Assembly: GCF_009870125.1 (NCBI RefSeq) | Contig: NC_046679.1 | Span: 17,546,001 to 17,610,000, forward strand | Direction of reading: 5' to 3' | Origin: Drosophila pseudoobscura | Taxonomy: Eukaryota > Arthropoda > Insecta > Diptera > Drosophilidae | DNA length: 64,000 bases | In this document: piece after piece, positions 35,532 to 50,100 of the stretch | Layout of the letters: each line of letters begins with the position of its first letter | How positions within the stretch are numbered: position 1 is the first letter of the stretch | Position numbers and translations under genes: made by a program | Notes under the pieces: model-generated | Seen by the model: the letters and a program-made list of their open reading frames with translations, nothing else | What the model was told of the DNA's origin: nothing | Database searches by the model: none

Positions 35532-37524
35532 ACTGGAACAACACTCATTCGCGTTGTTTGTGAACTGTGAACGTTGGTATTTATTTTCCACATTTAAACC
35601 TTATCGAACAAAAGCTAACAAATATTTGGCCTAACATTTCATTGTTGGCCTAACATTTCGGAACAGCGACAGATGTGCTTCTCGACTCCTTATATCTCTT
35701 TTGCCTTTGGCTTGTGACTGATAAACAGTACTTTTCGAAACGCAACCAACTTCAATCTGTGTGCACATATCAAGCCGATATGAAGATACTCTTTAGGGGC
35801 TCTCATTAATAGTATATACATATGTATGTATATATAAATATATATATATATAGTATAATATAATATATAATATATCGATATAATATAATCGAAGTCTAGA
35901 AAATCTTTTGGTAGCTTAAAAAACGTAAGGAAATTGTTTATAGTCTGATTGGACTTGGGTTAAAGATCGGCTTAAAAATATCTCTAATGCAGCCGGGAAT
36001 ATAAGCAAAGAGCGAACTGTACGCCACCGTACATGTGGCAATGTCTCTGACTTATTGAATTCACCCACTCTGACTGGGGTACTTGAGCTGTCTCCTCTTA
36101 TCTGTTGGGCAAAGTTCTGAGATTTTGGAAAACGCCTAAGAGTTGACTTTAATTTCGCGATTGCACGTGGTACGCATATAAACTTATGGAAAAGTTTTCA
36201 ACTCATTTGCGCTGTGAATTTTTCATTGTGTCACAGATACAAACACGCACCCGTGCACCCATAGACACCAACTTGGCAAAAAGTTTACTTCTTTGAGGGC
36301 GGGGTAGGGCTTTAGTCCCGCGCCCGTGTGAGCAGTGCTACGAGTGTATTTATAGAGACTCATTTGTTTCAGTTTTTGCTGGCAACATTTGGGCGCCATC
36401 GTGCTTAGATGATTACCGTTTGAGTCCTTTGTACGAGTATTGTGCTTTTTGTGCCTTCATTCGGCTTTGTTGCGCTGCGGAAATTCCTTTCACTTTTTTA
36501 CTTCCACTTCACGCTAACTACCTTTATGCGTGTCTGCTGGGGCCAGCAGCCCATTTGTATTACACGATATTTGATAAGCGCAATGCATACTTGAGCCCTC
36601 ATGGCCCTAGATAAATTGGCTGGTCATATTTCTCTGAAATGCCTGTCGGTGTCGTGGCTACAGCCAGGAAGATGATCGGTCCTCGATGGCCCAGACTTAT
36701 GGTCCGCAAAAATAATGCACCCAAAGGCAGCTGTGAAGCATGTGCAAGCCAGTCAAGCTTTCAAAATGGATGCTTAGGCTGGTCCAATGATCGAAATAAA
36801 TCGTGAATAAATCCAGCCAAGGGCAACATCTAATCATAATCCGCGAATAAATTGAACAGACAGAGAAAACTAGTGGTATATAAGTTATTTTCTGGAATAA
36901 ATTCATACATTCATACATACATGTGTGCACATTCATTATTCATCATTTAGTATTGGTTATCTGAAAGTTTGAACAAAGATTTCGAGGAAATTCTTAATTG
37001 TCTTGGTCCAATTGGCCTATAGCTCGCCCCAGTAGGCTGAACTTTAACTTTCCAGTCACCCAGTACCTCTAATATCAGTTGTGTTAATAAAACTAATTTA
37101 TGTTTTAAACCGAGCCGTAGTTGAGTGAATCCGAGGCCATAGAAGTTGAGCGGGTGAATGAAAAGGCTATTTTCTTCTCTTTTCCCTGCCTGTTCCGCCC
37201 AACCCGTTCTGTCAATGGTCTGGCAATGGGCCAACAAAAACTGTCTAGAGTGCCTGCATACCATTGACAGGATTTAGCCGCAAGCATGGTTGTCAAAACC
37301 CCATCCCTACCCCTCTTCATTCCACAACCCCTTTCGACAACTTTGAAGAAGTCTCGGGAAATTAAATTAACACAAAGGCATGCCATGTCAACTTTTTCAG
37401 CAGTCAGATGGCGGTATTTTAATTGAAAGCAATCGATATAGGTTACCAGCAACGGCATCTCAACCAGTGCTGCCGATTATGCTTTTTTCCAGTCAGATCT
37501 GGCTTTTTTTGAAGACTGGATTTC
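35532..37524. other. Intergenic DNA downstream of Or85e
   Basis: Holds a long AT microsatellite at about 35815-35885, within which TATCGATA occurs at 35873-35880, probably by chance. Otherwise no gene or recognised repeat. Confidence 0.55.
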
Positions 37525-37697
37525 TATACCCGACGTCACCCTCAGATTGATTTTCTGTCTTTCTCGCACGCACTCTTTGTCGTGTCTTTTAATATTAGCG
37601 GCGTCTGCCGGAGGACGGAGGAGAGCCATACTGACTAAGTATCGGGTGTTAGAGTTGCGGTCTCCGCAGCAACTCACAACGTTCCCCCTCGTTTTTT
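37525..37697 (+). mobile_element. DINE-1-like terminal fragment
   Basis: Starts TATACCCGACGTCACCCTCA and continues with GATTGATTTTCTGTCTTTCT, GCGGCGTCTGCCGGAGGACG and AGAGCCATACTGACTAAGTA, then ends CAACGTTCCCCCTCGTTTTT. This is the reverse complement of the left part of the copy at 13931. The internal part is missing. Confidence 0.7.
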
Positions 37698-40600
37698 GAT
37701 ACAAAGTTGGCAGTACTGATCTCAACTCATCCTCAAGGGGTGGGAAGACTTATTCCGTCGCAGGCAACTTTAAAGTGTTTTTGGCTTGTACTCCGTACTC
37801 ATATCGTCTGGTTTCTGCCATTTCACCAAATCACAAGAGTAGCGGGGTTCTATAGAGGCATTCGTTTTCGATGCCCATATACATGGTGTCTGAATCATGA
37901 TGGAATGAACCCTGAATTACAACGCCATGGCACCTTTCAATGTAATATCCTCACACGCAGTGTCTGTTGACAAGGCTTTAACCTAATAAGGATGTCAAAG
38001 GGCCTGTCCATAGCCAAGTACCTGTTGAATAATTTGATTTTTGCCCTTTTATTAGATTTGCCTTCGGTAACGTTTTGTGAGTTTTGGAATTTAATTGCCT
38101 TCGGATAGAGCATACTGCCATGTACGCATTCTTAGGAAGCCCAGGGGGCTTTCTGTGTGTTTGGGCTGAAACTGTCATACGAAAGTCAAGCAGCTCGGCT
38201 GGCGGGCTCTGGCCTGTGAACAGAACAAAGGACTGACACAGGAACCAAACAGTGACAAATATAATTTACCATCAAAGCGATCTGTGTGCTGTGTGTGACC
38301 AGTCAGGTGGGCGCGTGTGTGCTAATGGCAGCTTTCACCTACTCGACAATTTGGCAAACCCATTCAAACGCAAGCATTCAGTAGATCGCCCGGAGAGGGT
38401 GTTTGCTCGCCTCCTTATATACTATTGTAGCTTGCTATTTGATTTTGAGCGGGCTGTTGCTGCCCCAGAACGCCTTCTGTTTGTGGCCTGGTTTGACGTT
38501 AAAGCTGCTTTCAAATATTCCGGAATTGCATGGCATCCAGAGGTGGCTTTGGTGCAGCAGCCAAAAGTCCAATCGAAATGGCGAAATGCGCAACAAGCGG
38601 CATCTAGCAGTATCTGGAAATCAAATAAATGCACACGTCTTTCATATCAGGTGGTATATATTTTCCTTTCCGCTTCCCCGATATGCATACATTTGCTTGT
38701 CCATTTGCTGAAAGCCAAGTTCAATTCGTTATGTGCTGGGTCCTTACATTCCCTGTTTTGGGAAAAATAAACAAACTACAAGACATACTAGTTGGTATAG
38801 GGAACATAACGTTTTTTAAATTATAATGATACTAGCCGACCCGGGAAACAAGCCATGCCATTTGAAATCATTTTAAAGATGGAATATAAAGATGGACTTC
38901 AGGAACAGATTGAATGAATCTGGATCTGTCCCGATGACAGATGTCTCAAATTCAGGCACTTTTCCTGATGTGCAACACATATCATCTGAATCGTTTTTGA
39001 ATTTGGGCGTATGGCAATGTCAGAAAAGTCTTCGTACATAGCACCAATCAGCACATTCGGATGAGCGTCAATTAGACAGTTTTGGGTGTTTGACTCACTC
39101 TTTTAGAGCCTGGTTTTGCCCTCTTACTTTATTTTGGGAGTCAAGTTTACGCTTGTTGATGTTATGATGTGTGAACCCTTCGATTTCACCTAGATTTTAT
39201 TTGAAAATGGTTAACAAATGTACGATAGGTAACGACATAAAACTATTTAATCGGGTTAACCGTAAACTTATGTTACAATGGGTGCAGGGCATCTCAGCGT
39301 CGATTTCTTTATATAAGGACGTGATTCATTCGATGCCAAAAGCATTTTAACGCCAACCACGGCTGTTGGTTTCTTTGTTTTTCCGCTGATATGTCCGACC
39401 AATAAACAAACAAATGTAAATGGGCTTTTTCACGTGCTCTCCCGTTGTAGGCCTCCACTTTTGAGCATCTTTCCGCTCGGTATTCTCAACCGTTTCGTGT
39501 GCTTTTGCATACGGCGAACAGCTGAAATATTTATCGAAAAAACTATCATCCACACCACCTCAGCCTCTGCACCCACATATTGAGATTAAAAGCGCTGAAA
39601 GTGCACTGCAGCTGCTGGGATGTTTCCACTTCTGTGGACTGCCCTGGGGCCTTGTCGGGCGAAAATTTCAAGTTGGCGGCGTTGTTGCTTCGCCCAAAAA
39701 CCGTTTATTACAGTAACTTTTTTCTCAAGTGGGGGTGGGGGTCGCGAATGGTAGAGGAGGGGTCAGGGTTGGGGCTGGAGCGGGAGCGGGTGCTGGAGCT
39801 GGGGCTAAGGGAATCCATTAAACGGCCTCTATCATCAACCCCGGCACGGATTCCGTGCTACTTTACGACCTCTTAAAGCTGGAAATAAAATTAAGAGACG
39901 CTGAGTAGTCACAATTTTCCCTCTGATCATTTTTTCCGGGTTTGTTTCTTTCCGTTCGCTACTTTGTAGGGCCATTTTTTCCTTCTAAGCGCATTCTGCT
40001 TTAAAAGGCCTCTTGAAGCACAAATTTGCGCGGCATTAGTGTGCATTAATCCGCCAAGTTCCCTGAAATAATTATCATTTAGGCTATAACGACAATGTAC
40101 AAGGCCCGAATCCGCTTGGATTGGCCCCTGGAGGGCCACCCACGGCGAATTGCACCCCCTCTACAAGAGGCCACGTGCGGGGGCACGAGCGGACGTGGAC
40201 GAATTTGGTTGACGTGGGCGGTGGCATTTCAATTGCAGTTTTAGATAAACTTTTGGCCTATTTTGGTCCTTTCGCTGGAAATGTTAGAGCTGAAAGGCTC
40301 TGAAAATATAAATTAACGGGAAAAAGAGTCCTTCAATTCGAGTGCTGCTACATTGGCATCATTTATTCATGGCTATCATTCATTCATTTCTATGAATACT
40401 ATATACATATGTACGAGTACGAGACACAATAGATAAAAAGTACTAGCTTTAGAGTTTTTTAATATCATTTTTATTCTAATAAGAAAATTGAATGAAAATG
40501 TTGAGGTAAAGATCAGAGACTTGGTAGGTAGTATTCTTAATTATGGTCCTTCTTGTCGATTAGGCCAGATCCAATTGTAATTGCAAGTACATTCATACAT

Positions 40601-43600
40601 ATGCAAGATTGACTGAATTGTCATAATTTTTCCTTTAAATTGCCTCTTTCCTAAGGTACATTCGACTCCGCAAAATGTTTAGGTACTTATCTGCCGTGGA
40701 TCGAAGCGGAGTGCTCACATCGTTGCTCGCCTGATGCTTAATTGAATGGAATTTTACATGGAAATCAAGGCATGGCAATCAAACGTTAGGCAAGGGAGAG
40801 AACCAAGCGACAGATTCAGTCTTTTGACGTCGACTTGACTCCTTCTCAGTCCCATTCGATTCGTCGAACCCGTGGGAGTATCAATTTTTGCCCGCACAAA
40901 AAATACTGTTTCATGCGTGGAATAAAACTCAGTAGGACTCTGATGTAATAGACATTTAATACAAATCATAAACAATCGGAATACATTCATATAAAGCATA
41001 ATACACTATAGCTAATATGTTTCACATATTTATTTATCTACGTTTCAGTGTCTTTGACTTAGTTTAGGAAGGACTCGCTATGGCTATCGTAAAATACACA
41101 TTTATATGGGGATATGTCGCTTTGGAGTGTTTAGATTTCTTCTGATTATCTTTATTTACCCGTCTGTTTTTGCTACGGTGAATGAAATTTTAATTTTTCC
41201 GGCTTCTATAGCTAAACATATAGCTTTACATAGCTAAAATCAGTAACAATTTGAGCCATTTCTTTTGTATCTTTAAAAATGTTTACAAGTTCGAAAATAT
41301 ATCATCAAAACTCGCTTCAGGGACGTGGAAACCTTTGAATCAAAAGAAAATACTCTGATTTAACGCTTGTTCTGCTGGTGGTATATAGAATAATAGCTGT
41401 TCTAGCTGGGAACCTACAGTACAGTGCATACATTGATATCAGCTCTCTATCAGATACATCCATCTACTATCTAATCATATATCACCTCATTCAATCTTCA
41501 CTAAAATATAATCTAGTCAGGACAAGGCTGGATAGGCTCTTTGATTCTAAACTCTTAAACTTAAACTATACACGAATTAAACACAACTATTATGACCTAG
41601 GGTGTTATTGTAGTCACGTGAAATATGGTATATACAGTACTTGGCTTGTCAAAAAGCTCAGTTTTCGGTTATAGAGACTCGTACAGTTGAACAGTTCGTA
41701 TTTGGGTGCTGTTCGTTATATCTAGGACTACTGGTAAAAGCGTTTTGTCACAATGCTCCCCTTTTTGACTTATAGGTATTATACATACACAGATCAACGA
41801 TCAATCTAAAATATATCAGTAATTTTACAGTAAGCTACATTTTACTTATACAATAGACAATGTTAAAAAATAAATTCAAGCAACACTCGAAGCACATAGT
41901 ATTTTCCATTTTCTGTCTTGCTTTAAATTCGTATTTATCTAACATTATTGTTGAATATTTTCTGCATAAAACGTTTATTTTGTTGCAATGACTGAGTATT
42001 CTTATATTATCATTAAACATTGATCTTTTGCTTGTGGTAAAATATTTTTCCTGCCAGAGAAGTTGCAAGCTGCCAACTTTTTAATAAGACAAAATATTTC
42101 ACAAAGATTTCTGGCCGGGAACATCAATATGGAAATTCGTAAGCCTATAGAGCTCGGTAAACTAGGAGCGAGTGCAGGTTTCCAGGAAAATTTATTGTGA
42201 AGAAATTTGATGGTCGGAATGTTTTAAAGATGTCGCAGGCACCTTCAGTACTTTTGTACTTTTTAGGGTATTGAGATAGTCCTTATAGGAGTATGTACAT
42301 TTAAAGAACATATGTGGCAAAAAAGCGGATGGGGAAAAGGAAAAGGAAGGGGGAAAACCCCTCCCGTTTGCGCCCGGGCCATCGACTGTCTTTGTTGTTT
42401 GCCCTGAGGCCTGCTATTAAAGTTCAATGAAGTTCCATGGGTGTGAAACTTTGCGAACCACAGACTCACTCCACCGACGGCCAGCCCAACAGGGACCTGA
42501 TTCACCATTGATTCAATGAAGTGGAAAAAATATTTCCGCTGGCGATAAAATTGCTATAAATTTCAAAGTGCCGCCAGAGCTTCCTCATGTCTGTGCTCGG
42601 CATTGCAGGGCCTTCTGCTGTACGGGCATGGATAGAAGTTGAGGCGCTAAAAATTTGTCAGTAAAAAATGTACAAATTTTTTGGCATTGTGAGGTGTCGC
42701 GACAGCATCTTTGAGTGGCTGCCACTAATGGCGTCATTACGCATCATCTTCCTCTCACAGGCCACTTCTCTGTTCGTCTCTTCCTCTGCGCTTCCTTGGG
42801 TACTTTGCAGCCGCCTGGCGATATGGCGCTTTAAACTTGGGGAAAAGAATTGAAAACTTTCATCCCAATGGCTATTATTATTGCTGTTGTTATCCTGTTG
42901 TTGTTTGATGTCTTTTAAGCATCTGCTTCGGCTACGGCTACGGCTATGCCTATGGCTATGGCTATGGCTACCGACCACCGACCCGCATCCTGACCGTCTC
43001 CAGGGTCCGGTCAAGCTCTTACGTGACCAGCTGAAATTTTTCATTTGCCCACAGAAATAAAACAAAATGAATGAACTTTTCAAATAAAAATAGCAATCTG
43101 CTAAGCCAAAAAACAACAACACAAGCCACATCGCCATCAAGCACACGAACAAACAAGAAAAGTCACAAATTCTCCTGGATTTGTGTACGTGTCGGTTCCT
43201 TAAATGATTTTTTATAAAATTCTCGTGCATTTTGCGGATGGCAAACTTCACATAAATTCACTGCATAATTGCGTATTTCTATCGAATATCACAACTCGAA
43301 GGGAGTTTTCCTGTGTAAAAAAATACTCGTAAATATGTAAATATTTATTAAACGAGCTGGAAGGGTTTCTTTCGGGAACTCGTGCGTTAAAGATACGCAC
43401 AACACAGTTTCAATATACATACATACATATGTATGCATTTATGAAAATCTATGAAACTATCAAAACACGTAAAAGCCATGAATTGTGCACAAGAAGGAGA
43501 GGCAGAGTCAACGCTGGGATACATATTTTTCATCATCTTGCATGGATAATAATGATCTGATCACAATGGATCTGGTGGGATTACCCGTTGCTGATTCTCC

Positions 43601-44144
43601 CTCTGTTAGCTTTATCGAAAGGAAGAAATGGATTTTCTGTCTACACTTGTCCCAAATGGGAACAGAGAGCAGAACAGAAACTTTAAAATGAATGGGATTA
43701 AATTACTATTTGCCACATTCAAGGCATTATTCAAGACAAATTTAGTTTTCAGTATACCCGCAATTGGAATGACCAGACATGTGTCTTCGGTATGCAAATT
43801 GAATTTGAAATTAATTAGAGCCACAAAGGCGCTTAAGCCTTGAGGACATTCGGTCACGCACACGCTAAACACTGGGATGAGGACATGTGGAGCGACCAAC
43901 AAATTGGGTATACGACACGTTGTGCGGTGGACCGCAGGCAAAATGGACTGGGATGCCGCACAGCGCTCTTTCTCTGTTTGCGGGTTTATCTGTTGCTTCC
44001 CATTGCCCCTTTTCTCTTGGCGACTCCGGCAGGGACTGGCCGCTGGCGTCCTTCTGGCGGCTGCAATGCAATGGAATCCTGGAAGTCCACGCTGGGGCAT
44101 TTCTGGGGCTTCTTCTTGAGTTTGCCAGGCTTAACTGGCGTCTG
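37698..44144. other. Long intergenic region downstream of the serotonin receptor
   Basis: Intergenic DNA between Or85e (+) and the 5-HT2 receptor 3' end (-). Simple repeats include a G-rich tract at about 39730-39800 and a (GGCTAT)n hexamer tract at about 42928-42972. Several weak open frames lack splice or codon support. The receptor's 3' UTR presumably lies just left of 44145. Confidence 0.5.
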
Positions 44145-47100
44145 CTATCTGCTCGGTCTCCACGCGCTCGTGCTGGAGTAGCGGCACAGTAGGACCTTCT
44201 TGAATGCCTGCCTGAAGACTTTGTTGAAGATGGTGTAGAATATGGGGTTGACCATGGAGCTGGCATAGCCCAGCCAGGTGACTACGTCAAAGACCCAGTG
44301 GCTGATTCTCTCCTCACACTCAGCGCACACCGTGGGTAATAGGTTGAGCACGAAGAAGGGGGACCACAGAATGACGAATGTGAAGAAAACGACGCCGAGG
44401 ACCTTGGTGGCCTTCTGTTCCAGCCGAATGATCCTGCCGTGACGCGACGAGTTCCTCGAGATCACACTGGAGTTTCTGGAATGGTGAGAGCGAACAGTCT
44501 GCTGCCGCTGCAGCATGCATGGTGAAGATGTGGTCGCCCTAGTCTTGCTGCCTCCGCCGCCTCCTCCGCCCTCCGTCCCAGCCTGGTAATTCATATTCTG
44601 GTGGCTGCGCAACGTGGCCGAGCGCCTCAATGGCGTAGATGCAGTGGACGCTGCGGCCGTCTTGGTCGGAGTCAGTAGCAGTGAAGTTCGGACTCCTCCG
44701 AAGCTGCTTCCCCGCCGGCGATGGCGACTGGCGTCCCAAGTGACCACCGAAGCAGTTTTCGAGATACTCAGCTTGCGTCTTCCAGGGCAGGGGGTTCCGG
44801 GAGCAGCTAGGTAGCCGCTTCCATCGCTCTGGACCGTCAGGGAGCTGCTTTGGTTCTGGGTAGAGTGCGGACTAAGGGTTGTGCTGCCAGAGGGCGGGGC
44901 GGCTCCTCCACCGCATACTGCAGTGCCACCTGGTCCCGTTATGCCCTCACTCACACTGGAGGTCAGGGCCTTTTTATTTCCGCTGCTACAAAGGAGCAGT
45001 TCCATTTCACTTGGGGAACTACTCACCGCCGTTGTCGTCGTGGTCACCCGAAAGGTTGATGAAATTATCTTCACCTCGGCCGTCTTCACACAGTTCTGCA
45101 GCGGCCGATCTCCAAAGTAGGGACACGTGCATACCGAGGGCAGCTGCATGTAGTCCGACAGTTGGCTTTGGCCACCGACGCCAGTGTGGCACTGCTTCAC
45201 CTGCGGTGGATCTAACTCGGTATCCGAGTGACAGCCCTTGCCATTCGCAGTTGACCTCGACTGCTGATCACGGTGCGCCATGACATCGACTGACTCTTCT
45301 CCGACATCGTCGTCATCGATGCTCTCCTGTACGGTGGTGTGTCTTGTGTAGAGCGCATTCTTGGGCAAACTGTTGTGCCGTTTGTGGCGCCTCAGCGTCG
45401 TTGTTGGGGTGTCCGGATCCTCATGCGCGTCGTCGATGCCTGCGCGGCGTTCGCGTCCCGGAACTGCTGACGAAGCCCGACGACGATGCTTGTAGGCTCG
45501 CAGGCGTTGCGAAAGCTGGGAGAGAGTGCTGGAAGAGTAAATTGGATTAGGTATTAAAAGAGACCATCAATACATAGTTCAATTGGTGTGGACACAAGAT
45601 ATGGAAGAACACAGTATCTAAGGATGACTTTTGATTCGCAAAGTCAGTATAATAATACTTTTAACGGGGAAGGTGGTCAATAATTGCTAAATACGACATC
45701 TAAGATGATGACCGATGATCTAATAGCTAACAAATTAGTGTGAAAACTCTTAATTTACCATAATTAGGGCATTGAGATGGCGTACTCAAGTGGATCGAAG
45801 GGGTAATCGATTAGACCTTGAAGGATGGAAATGTCTTGAGCTCAAGCTTTCGCTAAAAAAATTGTCTACGTTAATTGGAAATTTATCAACTTCCTTAAAT
45901 CTCCTCTAAAGAGATTCTCCAACTTATGTTACAATCTCGAAATCGTTAAAAAATAAAACATTGTGAGTTTTCGTTTTTTTTCTTGGGGATTTTAGTGCTT
46001 AGTGTGTTCGCGGTTGAACTATGGTATATATAAGACCAAAACGTTTCAAGATACATTCGTATTCTATATATTTCAAATACACTTTTAATTTTGTATCAAA
46101 TTAATAATGGAAATAGTAAGGAGAGGGAATGTTGTGAGTTGCTGCTGCGACCGCAACTCTACATTTATACCCGATACTTGGCGTAGCCACTGCAAATTTG
46201 ATTTGTTCCTTTTGGCTATAAAAATGATCCGATCTGATCCATATTCGGCAATCTGGTAGATATGGTCATTCTTCTAAATTGTGGATGCCACAAATTTTCG
46301 TCTTTTGTGGGGGCGAATCGGGATGGTGCGAAATTATAAAATACACTTGAAACAGTAAAACTTGATTTCTCTAGCTTTAATAGTCTCTGAGATCTGTGAA
46401 TGCCACAGATTTTCGACCTTTGAGGGGGCGGGGCGAAGTTTTGAAATACCTTTGTAACAGGCACACACATATCACAAAAGTCTTGATACATTTCGAGTAT
46501 CGGGTATAAAAATGCTAAAATATATCTTCGAAGAATTCCTAGAAGAATTTCCTAATAAGATTATGAGATTTGTTTCTGAGTGGTGTGTTTCCCTCTGTAT
46601 ATGCTACGATCGTCCCTTCAAAATTCTACTCGCCTGTTCAGTCTGAAAATGTTAATTAAAATATGACCTGAGCCAATTGTCTAAACTCTGTCCGAAAGCA
46701 TTCGTAAACCAACCCCGTAGCCAACCACACGCTTTGTGGTCATCGCGTTTCTGCGGCCCTGTCTGTTGTTTCCCGCTGGAAGGAAGGGAAACTTTTTCTT
46801 ATGTTTGCGCTTTGTGGCATCCCGATATGATGTGCCGCTTCTGTAGTTGTTGCGGTTGTTAAATTCCTGTCTTTAAGGGGTTTTCCTTGCTACTTGGTGG
46901 CAGGGCGCTACGGTCGCGGTTGTTTTGACGCCATGTTGCTGTGCAAGAAAATGCGCGCAAGGCAAGCTTTATTTGGCAACGGAGCAGACAGGACGAAGAC
47001 TAAGAGGCCTGGTGGGCTGCTAATGAAGGCGTTAGCCAGACACAGGGAACGACAGGAGCAAGTGCAGGGCAGGCATTAGGAAGATGGGGGATAAAGATGT

Positions 47101-50100
47101 CGGCTCATTATGCATCCTTCGCGTTTTTGATTTGTTTGCACAAGACGTGCGCATAAATTGAGATGCGTTGGAACAAGACCAAGCAATGGCGGAGGAGCAG
47201 ACAGGGACGCAGGGAGGCAGGAGCCGCCCAACTTCTCATTATGCAAGTAAAACAATGCCGGCTGATGCCAAGTTTGATATTGTTTCAGCCACAAAGGAAT
47301 TAAACAGCTGCCAAGCTCATCACGACGTGGCTGCAGGCTCCCGGCGGCGGCGGCGGCTGCCGATGCCAACTTCCACTCAAGACCAGGTCTCAGCCCCCGT
47401 CGTCACTCGTCGCTCCCCCCACAGTCACTTCCGCCGTTGTCATTGTGTGAAAAAAAACTCAGAAATTAGAATGCTGCCTGCCAGCGCAGCCACAAAAACC
47501 AAAGCCAATATCATTTGTTAACTTCTTTGGGCCTGTCAGAAGTGCATGAGGCGACAAATTTTCAAACAATTAAAACCTCCCAACTCAACCCATCTCGACG
47601 GTCTGGGCTTCTTGTTCAATGCAAAGCAGAGCCCCTAAGGGCCTCCAGAGCGTACAAAAAGCCAGAACTGAAATCCATTTTATTGATAGCACAAATTCGA
47701 TCAACTGTCAAGCAAAACTGGGAAATATGAGGGCACAATGCCTGAACCAATGCCTTAAAAAAGCGCACAGTCAGAATGATTCATATTCTTACGTGGAACG
47801 TGCCAGTGGAAAATCGAAAGAGGAGGAGGCCGGGGTATATTTTGCCCCAATTTAATGCGCTCAGACGAAATTTATTGGGGACCTATGAAGGAGTTTAAAG
47901 CTAAATAATATTGGCTCCATTACGCAGACCTTTCTTAAATCTTGAGAGTAATTAATTAGATACATTGGAAAATTTCCTTTGCTCTGATATAAGCTTGTGA
48001 CTGTTCCTCTTAAGCTGTTTATGGGCAAAAATATCTATCCAATGGATAAACAATTGATATTACAATGTAGCAATTTGGATATCCACGTAAGAGGCTTAAA
48101 GAATTTTAGGAATGTTGTAAAAATACTATTTATGATTTGCTTAATTCGACTTTTGATGACGCTACTTCTTTAAGTTAAAAAATCATCAAGCGAAATTCTT
48201 TGCTTATGGTGTTCTAATTTTTAAGGATTTTATTGAGCGCAACTTAGATCAACGTACTTCCTCAAGGAATTTCACATCATAAGCGATTGGACTTATTTCC
48301 ACCTCACTGCCCCATTACCATGCCCTTCTCATTCGTTCGGTCCATTCTTACATGGCCAGAAATAGCAAAAATTGTTGGTTTCTACGATTCCAATTTTTTA
48401 ATTGAATTTCTCGGCGCATCTCTTATCCCAACATAAGCCATCAACTAAAATTAGAAAATTAATGAAAAACACATTTACGCAAAAGGCCTCAGCCGACGTC
48501 GAAGTTGGCGTTGGCGTTGGTCCTGGGCCTGGGTCTGGGCTTGGGTCTGACGCCCAAATCACTCGAGCAGCTCGAATGCCAAATAAAAGTGGAGTCCCGC
48601 TCCAGCCTTGCCGCCAACAAAGGGAAAACGAAAACGAACAAAATTAATTATTACGAAAAATTGCACAAGTCAAAAGCGGAAGGACAATAAAAGGCAATGC
48701 CGCAAAAAGGAGCACACAAAACTAAGAAAAGGCAGGAGGAAAGTAAGCGAGTCACAAAGCAACGAAAACGAGAGGACTTGAGGTGAGCTCCGGCCTTGCC
48801 TTTTGGTGTGGTCAGCGCTCTCGGACTCGGATTGAGACTCGGCGGGAGTGGAATGCGATTGGGACTGCGAAACAACAAAGATGGCCAGTGACTAGAAAGG
48901 ATCACTCGTGCAAAACGGTTTGCTGGTAGCAGCTGTTTGTCCTTTTGACAGGTAAGGAGACACATTTTCCAAAGTACTTCCCAGGATTTCGTCGTGAAAA
49001 TAAAGCTGTTCTGTAAAGCTCTCTCTGTATAGCAAGGGTATAGCAAAACATGCCTTCTATTTGCAGCATTTTTGTAAGGGAAATTTTTGTAATTTAACAA
49101 GAGTATATTTTTATATATATATTATATATAGCAACTAAAATACTGCTGAAAAGGGGTGTGGATTTTATTCCGATAAGATCTTAAAAGTATAAGTTAAAAT
49201 AGCTCTAAGAACAGATTTTAAAAGTGGTAAAGGGTACCCCATATTCATCGAAAATCCCAGCGCCTCTTGTTTATTTTCTTGCGCTTCGTTTTAGACCCCA
49301 TTCCAGGCAATTATAAATTCAATAGGTATCCCTTCGAGCCCTACTTACCCGTCGCTCTGGTCTCCTCCGAGTCGGCTGCTAGCCAAGGAGTTCCGGGTGC
49401 TTTCTCGCTCTATTCCCAGGGTTGTGGTTGACAGTCCCAGAATTGTGGTTCCGTGCCGACTCTTGGGCGAGGTCTGTTGGTGGTAGACGCTTCCATGGAG
49501 ATGCTGGGGATGCGGCAACTGATTATGGGTTGCATAGCGCTGGGGGCTGCTGGGGAACTGCAGGTGGTTCGATATGGAAAACTCGGACTTGGTGGGCGAT
49601 CCTGTGGTGGATGAGGAGCCCACTGACTCGAGGCCTCGGGAGAGCTTCAGCATCTCGGCTCCGAATTGATGCAATGCTGTCATTGTTGTGGGCGTGGGTT
49701 CCTTGATGCTGTGGGAGTAAGTAATAGATGCTGTATTCCGAGTTCCACGAGCATTGCAGAATCCTAAGAGCGCTTACCTGGAGTCGGGTAGCCAGAGCTC
49801 ATGATTGTCCAAGGTGCTAAGATCCGTATCCGTTGAATTGGCCGAGTGGGCGTGCAGCACGGAGGAGGCTTGGCCTGGACCCGGCTTTAGCAGACGACGC
49901 CAAGTGCACCGCCGTTCTGGGGGAAGGAAAGAGCAAAAATGCACAAAAGTCACAAATGCGCTAATAAATTCGCACGAGTACACAAACCAACACACTCCCC
50001 TACGCACACGAAAAGAACAATCTACAAAATCCAGCTACGTGCCGCCCCAAATGGAGCGCTTTACTGCAGAGATTTGGCTTTAACTGACTGGCCAAACGCC

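Noticed and set aside
35873-35880. Fourth perfect TATCGATA
   Set aside because: It lies inside an AT microsatellite far from a gene start, so chance is the simplest explanation.
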